From Halalkalicoccus sp. CG83 (GTDB lineage: Archaea; Halobacteriota; Halobacteria; Halobacteriales; Halalkalicoccaceae): a DNA stretch of 64,000 nucleotides. A model generated the notes under the pieces. The model did not search any database and was not told where the DNA came from. It was given only the letters and a program-made list of their open reading frames with translations. The translations under genes and the position numbers were made by a program. Shown one piece after another: positions 25,189 to 34,200 of this stretch. Within the stretch, counting starts at the first letter, position 1, and each line of letters opens with the position of its first letter. The stretch spans positions 1,116,001 through 1,180,000 of the forward strand of contig NZ_JAZDDH010000001.1 in the NCBI RefSeq assembly GCF_037081715.1, in the 5' to 3' direction.

Positions 25189-25876
25189 GTACGACGCAGT
25201 ACTCTTCGACAACGACGGCATCCTCGTCGAGCCCACCGATCGCGCGGTGCTGCGCGAGGCGATCCGGAAGACCTACGCCGAGTTCGACGTCGATCCCAGC
25301 GCCGAGGAGGTCGAGGAGCTGATGGGAATCACGACCGAGACGCTCGAGGGGATCGCCAACGAGTACGGCCTCGATCCGGCGGAGTTCTGGTACCGCCGGG
25401 ACATGAACGCCTCCGAGGCCCAGTGCGAGCTGATCCGAAACGGCGGAAAGCCGCTGTACGAGGACGTTCCGACGCTCTCGAAGCTCTCGGCCGATCTCGG
25501 CGTCGTCAGCAACAACCAGCACCGGACGATCGAGCACATCCTCGAGTTCTACGAACTGGACGGGCTGTTCGAGACCCACTACGGCCGCGAGCCGACGCTC
25601 GAGGGGATCGACCGAAAGAAGCCGAGCGCCTACTACCTCGAGCGCGCGCTGACCGACCTGGACACGCGAAACGCGCTGTACGTCGGCGACAGCGGCGTGG
25701 ACGTGCTCGCGGCCGCCGAGGCGGACGTCGACTGTGCGTTCGTCCGCCGGCCGCACCGCAATGGCTACGAGCTGCCGGCCGCGCCGGCCTACGAGATCGA
25801 GAGCCTGGAGGACCTCCACGCCATCCTCCGCGGCGACGGGGGCGCGTTCCGGCCGGACATGGAACCAGCTACGTAG
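25181..25876 (+). CDS. HAD-superfamily hydrolase (subfamily IA)
   Basis: 231 aa. The nucleophile motif is FDNDG with Asp10 and Asp12, followed by the helical cap, a motif II VVSNNQ (with Asn in place of the more usual Thr/Ser pair), a motif III Lys in DRKKPSAY, and YVGDSGVDVLAA as motif IV. It is probably a phosphatase of a small metabolite; the substrate cannot be told. It is translationally coupled to the SRAP gene by an 8-nt overlap. Confidence 0.88.
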   Translation: MPEYDAVLFDNDGILVEPTDRAVLREAIRKTYAEFDVDPSAEEVEELMGITTETLEGIANEYGLDPAEFWYRRDMNASEAQCELIRNGGKPLYEDVPTLSKLSADLGVVSNNQHRTIEHILEFYELDGLFETHYGREPTLEGIDRKKPSAYYLERALTDLDTRNALYVGDSGVDVLAAAEADVDCAFVRRPHRNGYELPAAPAYEIESLEDLHAILRGDGGAFRPDMEPAT

Positions 25877-25896
25877 CCCGAGTTCCGACACCCGGT

Positions 25897-26610
25897 ATGC
25901 GACTCGCACGCGCCCGAACCCGCGACGGCGTCGTCTCCGGTGAGTACGATCCCGACGGCAGTACCCTGGAGACCGACGACGAGAGCTACGAGATCGATTC
26001 TGAGGAACTGCTCGCGCCCTGCGAGCCCTCGGCGCTCTACTGCGTCGGCCGCAACTACGCGGAGACGCTCGACCAGATGGAGTACGAACGCCCCGAGGAG
26101 CCCGACTTCTTCATCAAGCCGCCCGTCTCCGTGATCCCTCCCGGAACGGCGATTCCCTACCCGAGCTTCTCGGAGGAGGTCACCTACGCCGGCGAGCTCG
26201 CGGCGGTGATCGACCAGGAGTGTACGGACGTCGCCCCCGAGGACGTTCCCGGCGTGGTCCGCGGTTACACGATCATGAACGACGTCGACGCGCTGGACCA
26301 GCCCGGGCGCACGGCGAGGAAGGCGTTCGACGGCTCGGGTCCGCTGGGGCCGTGGATCGAGACCGATCTCGACCCCTCGGGGATCGACATGCACACCGAG
26401 ATCAACGGGGAACGACGACAGGAGGCGAACACCGAGCTGATGCTGTTCGATCCCTACGAGATCGTCTCCTTCCTCTCCGAACGGTTCACGTTCGCGCCGG
26501 GCGACGTGATCGCGTTCGGCAGCCCGGCCAATCCGGGAACGATCGAGCCCGGCGACGAGATCGAGATCACCTACGAAGGGGTCGGCACGCTGCGCAACAC
26601 GGTCGACTAG
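25897..26610 (+). CDS. Fumarylacetoacetate hydrolase family protein
   Basis: 237 aa, single FAH domain. Signatures seen: YCVGRNYAETLDQM near the N-terminus, FIKPPVSVIPPG, then YAGELAAVIDQE, GYTIMNDVDALDQP, GPLGPWIETDLDP and a C-terminal PANPGTIEPGDEIEI. The family cleaves or decarboxylates beta-diketo and hydroxylated dienoic acids in aromatic and sugar-acid breakdown; the substrate is unknown. It lies 20 nt after the HAD gene on the same strand. Confidence 0.9.
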   Translation: MRLARARTRDGVVSGEYDPDGSTLETDDESYEIDSEELLAPCEPSALYCVGRNYAETLDQMEYERPEEPDFFIKPPVSVIPPGTAIPYPSFSEEVTYAGELAAVIDQECTDVAPEDVPGVVRGYTIMNDVDALDQPGRTARKAFDGSGPLGPWIETDLDPSGIDMHTEINGERRQEANTELMLFDPYEIVSFLSERFTFAPGDVIAFGSPANPGTIEPGDEIEITYEGVGTLRNTVD

Positions 26611-26950
26611 AGCTCGACCGGCCGGTCTCGGCCGACTCGCAGATCGCCGCCGTCGCCCGCGTGTCGATCAGCCCGTTCCGTCCGTCAGGTTCGGGTCCGC
26701 GACCCGTTCGGACGCGGACGGCGAGACGGCTCGCCTTCGCTGACGAACCGCTCACGAAGACCGTCGTCCGACAGTGATCCGCGGCGTCGGTCGCCGGAGC
26801 GCGAATCCGCCGAGGCCGACGACGGCGAACCGTCTCGAATCGTCCCGAATCCTCGACGGGGACTTCCAGTCGCGCGCCCGGGGTCGTCGAGGTGGGCTGC
26901 CAGCTCCATGCCGACTGTACGAGTCCGATACGAACTGCGTTCGCCCCGCG
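26611..26950. other. 340-nt intergenic region, nothing recognised
   Basis: This is the GC-rich space between two converging genes. Open frames on both strands are arginine-rich shadows. No repeat, TATA box or structured element stands out. Confidence 0.4.
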
Positions 26951-27787
26951 TCAACCCTCGATCCGTTTGCGTTCGATCTCCGAGAGGAACTCCGCGAGCG
27001 TCGCGTTGAACGCCTCGGGCTGGTCCTGGTTGACCATGTGTGCTGCGTTCCGAATCATGACCCCCTTCCCCCCGAGCGTACGTGCGAGCTCCTTGCTCTG
27101 CCCTTTGACCGGCGGGGCGTCCCGATCGCCGTACACGACCAGCGCGGGAACCGAGACGTCGTCGAGTGCGGGCGGCTCGAACGCATACAGCGCCTTGAAC
27201 ACTTTCTTGAACTCCGAGGCGGAGGTTTCCTCGACCGCCTGCAGAGCTTCCTTTCGGACCTCCGGATCGAGCGAGAGCCACGGCCCGCCCGTCACCGTGC
27301 GGATGCTCCCCAGCAGCGTCCGGAACGTCTGGCGGGTCCCCAGCATCGCCAGCGACGCGCCGAGGGGCGCGGCCGGTGAGAGGGCCCGCTTCATCGGTTT
27401 CGGCATCCGAACCGGGGGGAACGTCTGGATCGCCCCCGCGAGGACGATCCCCTCGACCCGCTCGGGATAGCGCGCGAGATACGACTGTGCGATCATCGAG
27501 CCCAGCGAGAGCCCGCAGATCACCGCCTGCTCGACCTCGAGCTCGTCGAGCAGCGCCTCAAGGTCGTCGACGAACAGATCGATGGAGTAGGTGCGTTGGT
27601 CGCTGGAGCCGGTCTTGCCGTGTCCACGCAGGTCGTAGGTGATGGTTCGGTGGTCCTCGCTGAACCGTTCGACCTGTGGCTGCCAGCTCTCGGCGTCCGA
27701 CCACGCGCCGTGAACGAAGACGAGCGCCGGCCCCTCTCCCTGATCGTCGTAGTGAACCTCCACGTCGGAAAGCGATGCCGTTGCCAT
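26951..27787 (-). CDS. Alpha/beta hydrolase
   Basis: 278 aa. It has the oxyanion HGAWSDAESW motif, nucleophile Ser94 in GLSLGS, Asp in VYGDRDAPP, and His in RNAAHMVNQDQPEAFN. The architecture with a four-helix cap after strand 6 is usual for esterase and C-C hydrolase members. The substrate is unknown and no operon partner is adjacent. The ATG at 27787 begins MATASLSDVEVHY, normal for the fold. Confidence 0.9.
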   Translation of the reverse strand: MATASLSDVEVHYDDQGEGPALVFVHGAWSDAESWQPQVERFSEDHRTITYDLRGHGKTGSSDQRTYSIDLFVDDLEALLDELEVEQAVICGLSLGSMIAQSYLARYPERVEGIVLAGAIQTFPPVRMPKPMKRALSPAAPLGASLAMLGTRQTFRTLLGSIRTVTGGPWLSLDPEVRKEALQAVEETSASEFKKVFKALYAFEPPALDDVSVPALVVYGDRDAPPVKGQSKELARTLGGKGVMIRNAAHMVNQDQPEAFNATLAEFLSEIERKRIEG

Positions 27788-28001
27788 TGTTCACCGAAGT
27801 GGACGCACGTCCCTCAATGGCTCGGTTCACGAACGACACGCGAGACCGAACCCGCCGGATTCGAGCGATCGTCGAACCCGACGCCGTCCGCGTCTCACGT
27901 CTCGAATCACGGTCCAGTAACGATCGAGGGTGATACGGTCCGACGAACCACGGCCGCGGCGGGTAGAAACCCTTTCGACCGCCGGCCGATCAAATCGGAC
28001 A

Positions 28002-29192
28002 ATGAGCTACCGGATCGGTCTCGTCGGCAAGCCCTCCGTCGGCAAGTCGACCTTCTTCAACGCCGCGACGATGAACGACGTTCCCGAGGGGGCCTACCCC
28101 TTCACGACCATCGACCCCAGCGTCGGAGAGGCGTACGTCCGTGTCGAGTGTGCCGCCCCCGAGTTCGATCAGTCGTGTACGCCGGAGACGGGGTTCTGTC
28201 GAGGAGGCGTTCGCTTCGTCCCGACGAAACTCGTCGACGTCGCCGGACTGATCCCGGGCGCTCACGAGGGCCATGGGTTGGGGAACCAGTTCCTCACCGA
28301 CCTCAACGAGACCGACGTGCTGGTTCACGTCGTGGACTTCTCGGGGACGACCGATGCCGAGGGCGAACCCACCGAGGGTCACGACCCGCGCGAGGACATC
28401 GACTTTCTCGAGACCGAACTCGACATGTGGTACCTCGAGATCCTCGAGAAGGGGATCGAGAAGTTCGAGAACCGCTACGCGGGCGAGGAGGCCGACGTCG
28501 AGGTCGAACTCGCCGAGCAGATGAGCGCCTTTCGGACGAACAAGGACGAGATCAAGCGGCTGATCCTCCGGCTCGACATCGGGTTCGATCCCGCGGCGTG
28601 GGACGAGGCGGACAGGGAGGCGCTCGCCCGCGAGATCCGCGTCGAGACCAAGCCGATGGTGATCGCGGCCAACAAGATGGACACCCCCGAGGCGCGGGCG
28701 AACTACGGGACGATCACCGACGACCCCGACTACGACCACCTGACGATCGTCCCCGCGAGCGCCCACGCCGAGAAGGCGCTCAAGCGGGCGGACGAACAGG
28801 GAGCGATCGAGTATCGCGCCGGCGACGCCGGCTTCGAGATCCGGGACGAGGTCTCCGACGAACAGGAGGCGGGGCTCGAACGCATCGGCGAGTTCGTCGA
28901 GGAGTTCGACGGCACGGGCGTCCAGCGCGCGCTCGAGGCCGCCCTGTTCGAGGAGCTCGACGCGATCGCGGTGTTCCCGGGATCGGCCAACGGCGAACCC
29001 GAGGACGGGAAGTTCATGCGTGACTGTTTCGTCCTCCCCGAGGGCTCGACCACCGAGGACTTCGCGTACTTCCTCCACTCCGACATCGGCGAGGGCCTGC
29101 TCCACGGGATCGACTGTCGCAGCGGCCGGCAGATCGGTGCCGATCACGAACTCGCCCACCGCGACGTCGTCGAGATCCTCTCGACGAACTGA
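28002..29192 (+). CDS. ychF: Redox-regulated ATPase / OBG-type GTPase (YchF family)
   Basis: 396 aa. The P-loop GKPSVGKST is at residues 8-16, DVAGLIPGA is the G3 region, and NKMD provides G4; the archaeal branch has the insertion with a Cys-containing EFDQSCTPETGFC stretch. The C-terminal TGS domain is visible (MRDCFVLPEGSTTEDFAYFLHSDIG). Members bind the ribosome and hydrolyse ATP or GTP. The ATG at 28002 is set by the MSYRIGLVGKPSVGKS start. Confidence 0.94.
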   Translation: MSYRIGLVGKPSVGKSTFFNAATMNDVPEGAYPFTTIDPSVGEAYVRVECAAPEFDQSCTPETGFCRGGVRFVPTKLVDVAGLIPGAHEGHGLGNQFLTDLNETDVLVHVVDFSGTTDAEGEPTEGHDPREDIDFLETELDMWYLEILEKGIEKFENRYAGEEADVEVELAEQMSAFRTNKDEIKRLILRLDIGFDPAAWDEADREALAREIRVETKPMVIAANKMDTPEARANYGTITDDPDYDHLTIVPASAHAEKALKRADEQGAIEYRAGDAGFEIRDEVSDEQEAGLERIGEFVEEFDGTGVQRALEAALFEELDAIAVFPGSANGEPEDGKFMRDCFVLPEGSTTEDFAYFLHSDIGEGLLHGIDCRSGRQIGADHELAHRDVVEILSTN

Positions 29193-29238
29193 GGACCGCT
29201 CGTCCTCGACGTCGCCGACCGCGGCGGCCCGTCCGCCC

Positions 29239-29757
29239 TCACTCGAACAGGTCGTCGTGGCGCGCCGCGAGGTTCGTGTACGCGCCTGAGGAGTGTTCCT
29301 CGAAGATGGCCTCGGGATCGACGTCGACCTCCTCGATCGAACTCATTCGCGCGGGCACGCCGCGGACGAACGACTCCGGGGGGATGGTTGCGTCCTCGGG
29401 GACGACGGTGCCGGAGGCGACGATGCTGCCCTCCCCGACCTGTACCCGGGAGTTGAGCGTGGCGTTGAACCCCACGAGCGAGGCGTCCTCGACGGTCGCC
29501 TCGTTGAGCACCGCGCCGTGGCCGATCATCACCTGGTCGCCGAGCGTCGAGGCGTGGATCGTCGCGTTGTCGCCGACGTGGGACTCGACGCCCACCCGCA
29601 CTCGGTCGACGTCGCCGCGAAGCACCACGCCCGGCCAGACGCTCGCGTCGGACTCGACGACGACCTCGCCCACCAGCGTTGCCTCCCGGCTGACGTACGC
29701 GCCGTCGTCGATCGTCGGCGTCTCCCCGTCGAAAGCGTACGATCTGCTGTCCGTCAT
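29239..29757 (-). CDS. Gamma-carbonic-anhydrase-like hexapeptide-repeat protein
   Basis: 172 aa. Left-handed beta-helix hexapeptide repeats run through most of the chain, with the family motifs WPGVVLRGDVDRVRVG and HVGDN, a first zinc His at 68 (TIHAS) and a second at 80 (IGHGA). The third expected His, in a V-L-H-G-C-type site, is replaced by Asn85 (VLNEA). The protein may therefore lack a normal zinc site and carbonic anhydrase activity. A short frame-shifted ORF lies upstream. Confidence 0.88.
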   Translation of the reverse strand: MTDSRSYAFDGETPTIDDGAYVSREATLVGEVVVESDASVWPGVVLRGDVDRVRVGVESHVGDNATIHASTLGDQVMIGHGAVLNEATVEDASLVGFNATLNSRVQVGEGSIVASGTVVPEDATIPPESFVRGVPARMSSIEEVDVDPEAIFEEHSSGAYTNLAARHDDLFE

Positions 29758-29779
29758 GCGACGTGATAACGCGGACCGT

Positions 29780-30010
29780 TCACAAAAGGGTTCCCCCCTC
29801 GTCGGCGCGTCGACCGTCTCTGGCCCGCCATCGCCGACGAGCGTCGTCGTGATCGGCATTCCGAGCAGCGGTACTAGTCCACAGAGTGCGCCGGTGTGAT
29901 CGGCGTCGGCCATGTTCACGAGACGTCTCGATCGCGTCGTCGTAGTCGACCGGCGGGAGCGCGCGGATCTCCGCCTCTCGCTCCTCGAGGAACCCGTCGA
30001 TCCACTCCAT
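29780..30010 (-). pseudogene. Possible gene remnant upstream of the gamma-CA-like gene
   Basis: The first 30 codons, MEWIDGFLEEREAEIRAL then PPVDYDDAIETS, look like a genuine acidic haloarchaeal N-terminus, but the frame then turns arginine-rich. A neighbouring frame picks up more protein-like residues (NMADADHTGALCGLVPLLG, about 29915-29860), which would fit a frameshift. No family is recognised and the interpretation is tentative. Confidence 0.25.
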
Positions 30011-30286
30011 CCGCCGAAGCTTCGACGCGATCCCGCCCGCGTTCGATTCCCACTTTTAACGCAACGCGCCGAACCGGTGGGTTGACGTTCGTATCCTCCG
30101 GATCGCTCGCGGTTGTAGACCTCCGCGGAGTCGATCCGGGGAGCGTCGGGGCCGACGCGATCGTCCGAACGGGGTCGTGCGGGGACGTGAGGTCGTTCGG
30201 TTTCGAGGCGTGCGACCGGGCGTTTGATCACCGGTGGAATATCTACTCCCGGCGTGTGCAAGGGAAGGAGCCCCTATCGTACACGA

Positions 30287-30294
30287 TTTATAAT
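30287..30294 (+). promoter_or_regulatory. Strong TATA box upstream of uspA
   Basis: TTTATAAT in otherwise GC-rich DNA. Archaeal spacing predicts transcription from about 30312-30318, giving the UspA gene at 30467 a leader of about 150 nt. Confidence 0.6.
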
Positions 30295-30309
30295 CGGTGA
30301 AGGGAGAGC

Positions 30310-30462
30310 ATGGAAGATACCAAATCGGTCAACGGTGCCGGTCGAACGCGTCGGTGCAACTATGCCCGTCGGATCTGCGGCACGCCCTACCGGTCGGAAT
30401 CGGAGTTCTGCTACGATCGTGGGAGGAGCACCGTCGTGCCGATCGAGTACGTACGAGGCTGA
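30310..30462 (+). CDS. 50-residue cysteine-containing ORF in the uspA leader
   Basis: It reads MEDTKSVNGAGRTRRC... with three cysteines spaced C16-x6-C23-x10-C34. It ends four bases before the UspA start codon. Its ATG lies at or a few bases before the transcription start predicted from the TATA box, which weakens the case for translation. Either the TATA-to-start spacing is short and this is a small basic Cys protein, or the stretch is only a long uspA leader. Confidence 0.3.
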   Translation: MEDTKSVNGAGRTRRCNYARRICGTPYRSESEFCYDRGRSTVVPIEYVRG

Positions 30463-30466
30463 TTCG

Positions 30467-30946
30467 ATGGGAGAGAGCATCCTGGTCCCGATCGACGGCT
30501 CGCTGCCGGCCACCGCCGCGCTGGACCACGCGTTGGCGCGGTTCGCCGACGGGGAGATCACCGTTCTGTACGTGATCGACGCCGACGAACCGAACGACAG
30601 CCTTCGACAGCGGCTGCTGAGGGAGGAGTGCGAGGAGCAGCGCCGGATCGGTGAGGAAGCCGCAGGTCGAGTGCTCGAGGAGGCCTGGCGGCACGCCGAC
30701 GGTTCCGGCGTGGAGATCACGATGGTCACCGCGTTCGGCAGGCCCGCTCGGCGGATCGTCGCCTACGCCGAGGAGAACGGAATCGACGGGATCGTCATGG
30801 GTACCCACGGTCGCTCGGGGCTCTCGCGGCTGCTCCTGGGAAGCGTCGCCGAGGCGGTCTCGCAGGGCTCGTCGGTGCCGGTGACGACCGTACGCGAGGC
30901 CGGCGAGGTCGAGGAGACGAACCGCCCGGATCGCCTGACTGCGTGA
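30467..30946 (+). CDS. Universal stress protein UspA family
   Basis: 159 aa, complete. It begins MGESILVPIDGSLPATAALDHA and carries the ATP-binding signature G112-x2-G115-x9-G125-S126 (GTHGRSGLSRLLLGS). A long charged helix (residues 43-75) sits between strands 2 and 3. Cytoplasmic, single-domain. A TATA box about 175 nt upstream suggests a structured or coding leader. Confidence 0.93.
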   Translation: MGESILVPIDGSLPATAALDHALARFADGEITVLYVIDADEPNDSLRQRLLREECEEQRRIGEEAAGRVLEEAWRHADGSGVEITMVTAFGRPARRIVAYAEENGIDGIVMGTHGRSGLSRLLLGSVAEAVSQGSSVPVTTVREAGEVEETNRPDRLTA

Positions 30947-30958
30947 TCCGCGGCGAAC

Positions 30959-32563
30959 TCAGTCGCCGTCCTCGACCGGCCGGAGCTCGATGATCGTCCC
31001 CGCCGCACCGACCGCCACCGACGGCTCGCCGACGGCGACGCCGTGGAGGTTCGTTTCGACCGGCGTCTCGCGTGGCTCCCAACCACCGCCGGCTAGCTCG
31101 CGGATCGTCCCGCCGTCGCCGACGGCGAACCAGTCCTCGCCGTCGGTCGAGAGCGCGTCGAGCGCCACCTCCGCCGCGTGCAGCGGGGTCCAGACGCTGC
31201 CGTCGTAGCGCTGTACGGTCCCGTCGGTGTCCGCGACGGCGAGGGACTCCGGGCCGGCCGCGGCGATCGCGGTGAACGAGCCGCCGCCCTCGATCCCGAT
31301 CCGCTCGAAGGACTCGCCGTCGGTCGTCTCGTAGACCCCCGAGTTCGTATCACAGCAGTAGCCCGCCCCCTCGACGAACTCGATCGCGCTCATGCTCGAT
31401 CCGCTACCGGGTTTTACCGGCTCGCCCCACTCGACCTCGCTTCCGTCGAACTCGCCGGCGAGCACCTGGCCGGAGCCGTTCACGAGGTAGACGGCCGCCT
31501 CCTCGGCGGGACCCGCGACGGCGACGTCCACCCAGTTATCGGTGATCCCCGCGGGTGCCGAGTGGTCCGTGTGCCGGCCCGTTTCGGCGTCGTATCGCCC
31601 GAGCGCGCCGCTATCGCCCGTGAACCACACCGTCTTCCCGTCGTCAGTCGCGTCGACGCCGCGAAGCGCGTTCGACTCCGCCAACGGGCCGTGATCGAGC
31701 ACCGTCTCCCAGCTCTCCTCGCGCGCCAGCAAGCCGCCGTCGGAGCCGACCGCGAATGCGCCCGTATCGGTCGCCGCGACGTCCGAGAGCATCTCGTCGG
31801 TCGGCGAGTCGACCTCGACCCACTCGAGGCTCGTCGGCTCTCCGCCGTCCTCCTCTTCCGGCTCGCCGGGTTCGGCCGTGCCGTGGTCCCTCGATCCGGA
31901 GGCGGCGGGCTCCTGGGTCGATTCGGACGTCCCGCGCGTCTCGTCCTCCCGCTCGGCGTCCCTGGTGCGGTCGTGCGACTCGTGGGGGTCGGACTCCGAC
32001 GGCTCGTCGCCCTCATCACCTCTCTCTCCGGACTCTGAGTCCCCGACCGGTTCGATCGTTCCGTCCTCGGCGGTGCTCCCGGCAGCCGCGTCCGTCCGTG
32101 GTCGATCGTCCTCGTCCGCGGCGTCCCCGCCGCCGACGGCGGGTGCCGTCGTCTCGATCGGTCGGGTTGTCGCCGTCGAATCACCGCCGAGGACCGCCCC
32201 GCCCGCCGCCTCCGACGGTTCCGACGCTTTCGATGTCTTCGACGACTCGGCCGTCCCCACGCTCGCCCTCTCGCTCGTCTCCGCGGCGTCGGTCGCGGTG
32301 GTTTCGTCGGTGCTGGCACGCTCGTCGTCGGTGGCGTTCGACTCGGCGGAGTCCACCGTCTCGACCGACTCATCCCGCGTCAGGTAGAGGTAGATCGGGG
32401 GGAGGACGTAGACCGCGATCGCCAGGACGACGAACGCCCGGTGGACGAACGTCAGCAGCCCGAACGCGGTCAGTCCGGCAGTCGACGCGGCGTGGATCCC
32501 GGTATGGGTGTACTCGCGGTAGAACGTGAAGAAGCCCCGGTCGTTCTCGCCGGCCGTGCTCAT
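30959..32563 (-). CDS. Membrane-anchored beta-propeller-like protein with long acidic linker
   Basis: 534 aa. Layout: an N-terminal soluble stretch (GFFTFYREYTHTGIHAAS), two hydrophobic segments (about residues 29-62, AGLTAFGLLTF and VVLAIAVYVLPPIYLYL), then about 200 residues of Ser/Thr/Glu/Asp-rich low complexity, then about 280 residues of propeller-type repeats (SDVAATDTGAFAVGSDGGLL, GVDATDDGKTVWFTGDSGAL, AIAAAGPESLAVADTDGTV, GVAVGEPSVAVGAAGTI). The propeller is probably a binding or sensing platform on one side of the membrane. An ATG at 32590 is an alternative start. The function is unknown. Confidence 0.8.
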   Translation of the reverse strand: MSTAGENDRGFFTFYREYTHTGIHAASTAGLTAFGLLTFVHRAFVVLAIAVYVLPPIYLYLTRDESVETVDSAESNATDDERASTDETTATDAAETSERASVGTAESSKTSKASEPSEAAGGAVLGGDSTATTRPIETTAPAVGGGDAADEDDRPRTDAAAGSTAEDGTIEPVGDSESGERGDEGDEPSESDPHESHDRTRDAEREDETRGTSESTQEPAASGSRDHGTAEPGEPEEEDGGEPTSLEWVEVDSPTDEMLSDVAATDTGAFAVGSDGGLLAREESWETVLDHGPLAESNALRGVDATDDGKTVWFTGDSGALGRYDAETGRHTDHSAPAGITDNWVDVAVAGPAEEAAVYLVNGSGQVLAGEFDGSEVEWGEPVKPGSGSSMSAIEFVEGAGYCCDTNSGVYETTDGESFERIGIEGGGSFTAIAAAGPESLAVADTDGTVQRYDGSVWTPLHAAEVALDALSTDGEDWFAVGDGGTIRELAGGGWEPRETPVETNLHGVAVGEPSVAVGAAGTIIELRPVEDGD

Positions 32564-32621
32564 TGACGGGTCTACTCGCGGTACGGCCATCAGGCTTTTC
32601 GTTGCGTTCCCCTCGCGGCGT

Positions 32622-33272
32622 TCACTCCTCGCGAAGCGCCCCGTAGATCCGACGGGCGCGGCCCTCGCCGATGCCGTCGATCGACCGCAGCTCCTCTACC
32701 GAGGCCGTGAGCAGCGTCTCCATCGACGGGTAGGACTCGTAGAGCGCCGCGGCGAGACGGGGGCCGATCCCGTCGATGCAGGCGTACATGCGTTTCGCCG
32801 TCGGCTCGTTCCTGGCGGTGACCGCCCCCGTCGGCAGTCGCCGGTTCGAGGGCTCCTCGACGTGCTTCCGTCCTAGTCGAGTTGCCATGTCGACCAGCCG
32901 CTCGCGGTCGGAACACGGGATCACCGCCACGCCGAGGCGTGCCGTAATCGACGCGATCGATCCCCGGATCGCGCTCGCGGGCACGCCCGTTCGAAGCTCC
33001 TCGAGATCGTCGAGGTTGCCCTCCAAGAGGACGTACGCGTGGGCGTAGCGCTCGTCCAGTCGCCGTACCTGGTCGTCGAGATCCGACCCTGAACGCCCCA
33101 TCGCGGAGCCTACGTAGTCCGAAAGCGTCTTTCGCTCGAAGCCGACGCTCCCGATCGCGAGGTCTCCCGCGGGGAGGTGGGCCACCTCGACGCTCTCGAC
33201 GTCGGGATGCTCGCGGACCGCCCGGATCAGCGATGCGGGCTCGCGGTCGTCGATCGTGACGTCGATCTGCAC
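32622..33272 (-). CDS. ERCC4-domain (XPF-type) nuclease with helix-hairpin-helix tail
   Basis: 216 aa. The nuclease core is intact: D9-R-E11, GDLAIG (Asp37), E46-R-K48 and Asp52, the metal-binding G-D-x(n)-E-R-K-x3-D motif. The C-terminal 50 residues are two helix-hairpin-helix motifs (DGIGPRLAAAL, DGIGEGRARRI). Unlike Hef there is no helicase domain, so it is a stand-alone XPF-like nuclease, probably cutting branched or flap DNA. It starts MQIDVTIDDREP, normal for the domain. Confidence 0.92.
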   Translation of the reverse strand: MQIDVTIDDREPASLIRAVREHPDVESVEVAHLPAGDLAIGSVGFERKTLSDYVGSAMGRSGSDLDDQVRRLDERYAHAYVLLEGNLDDLEELRTGVPASAIRGSIASITARLGVAVIPCSDRERLVDMATRLGRKHVEEPSNRRLPTGAVTARNEPTAKRMYACIDGIGPRLAAALYESYPSMETLLTASVEELRSIDGIGEGRARRIYGALREE

Positions 33273-33651
33273 CGGGACGGGGTAGGTCGCCGACCGGCGT
33301 AGGGATGTCGCTTCCGGAACCCGTCTCGTCCCGCCCGATCCTCCCCCCGCTGGGAGCTACATTCCTCGTGAGCATGAACCGGGACCATGACCGATCCCGC
33401 CGATCACTCGACGGACGAGCACGTCGTCGATGAGAGCGAATCGACGAGGAAGGTGGCGCATGGCGAGGGGCCCTTAGGACGACGCGAGGACGTTCAATGC
33501 CGGCGACGACCCCCGCCGATCGGCGCTCCGCCGACGTCGACCGCCTGCCCGATCGACGAGGCGAAGCCCGTCTTCTGGGAGGCGCGGACGTACTGATCGC
33601 TGGTACCGAGAGGACCGGAACGCATAGCATCCGCGGGGGTCTCCTATCGGT
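33273..33651. other. 379-nt intergenic region
   Basis: Only a 69-codon plus-strand frame (33387-33596) has an acidic, protein-like start (MTDPADHSTDEHVVDESEST), then turns Arg/Pro-rich. I do not call it a gene. No clear promoter is visible for either neighbour. Confidence 0.35.
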
Positions 33652-34143
33652 ATGCTCCGTGCCCGCGAGATCATGACGGCGGACGTCGAGACGGCGAGCC
33701 CCGACGACGAGGTCGGCGACGTGCTCGAACGCCTCGCGAGCGCCCACTTCAACGGCTTTCCGATCGTCGAGGACGAGCGCGTCGTCGGGATCGTCACGCA
33801 GGGCGACCTCGTGCGCCTGTTCCGCAAGCAGGACCGCGTCGTCTGGATCCCCATCGGCGTCCCGCCGTTCAGCGAGACGCTCCCCTACGCGTTCGACCTC
33901 CCGTTCGACGACCTCGACATGGGGATCGACTTCGCCAAGGCCGCGGGCAAGCCCGTGAGCGAGATCATGACCCGCGACGTCGTGACCGTCGATGCCGACG
34001 ACGGCGCCGACGAACTGCTCGAGATCCTGGCCGGCGAGGAGCGCGACATCAACCGCGTTCCCGTCCTCGAGGGCGGGCGCCTCGTCGGCATCGTCACCCG
34101 CGAGGACCTCCTCCGGGCGCTTCGCGACGAACTCGACTGGTGA
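33652..34143 (+). CDS. CBS-domain pair protein
   Basis: 163 aa with two CBS motifs: residues 1-60 (AREIMTADVETASPDDEVGDV, GFPIVEDERVVGIVTQGDL) and 95-160 (SEIMTRDVVTVDADD, INRVPVLEGGRLVGIVTRED). CBS pairs bind adenylate-type nucleotides and sense energy state. The linker between them (WIPIGVPPFSETLPYAFDLP) is typical of archaeal stand-alone CBS proteins. Partner unknown. Confidence 0.92.
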   Translation: MLRAREIMTADVETASPDDEVGDVLERLASAHFNGFPIVEDERVVGIVTQGDLVRLFRKQDRVVWIPIGVPPFSETLPYAFDLPFDDLDMGIDFAKAAGKPVSEIMTRDVVTVDADDGADELLEILAGEERDINRVPVLEGGRLVGIVTREDLLRALRDELDW

Positions 34144-34200
34144 GCGCCGGCGGATCCACGCCACGGGAGCGTAACCTTCTCTACGCTGGGTGATCTATCA

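Noticed and set aside
33387-33596. 69-codon ORF with an acidic start
   Set aside because: Only the first 25 residues look like protein; the rest is Arg/Pro-rich and there is no promoter or motif.
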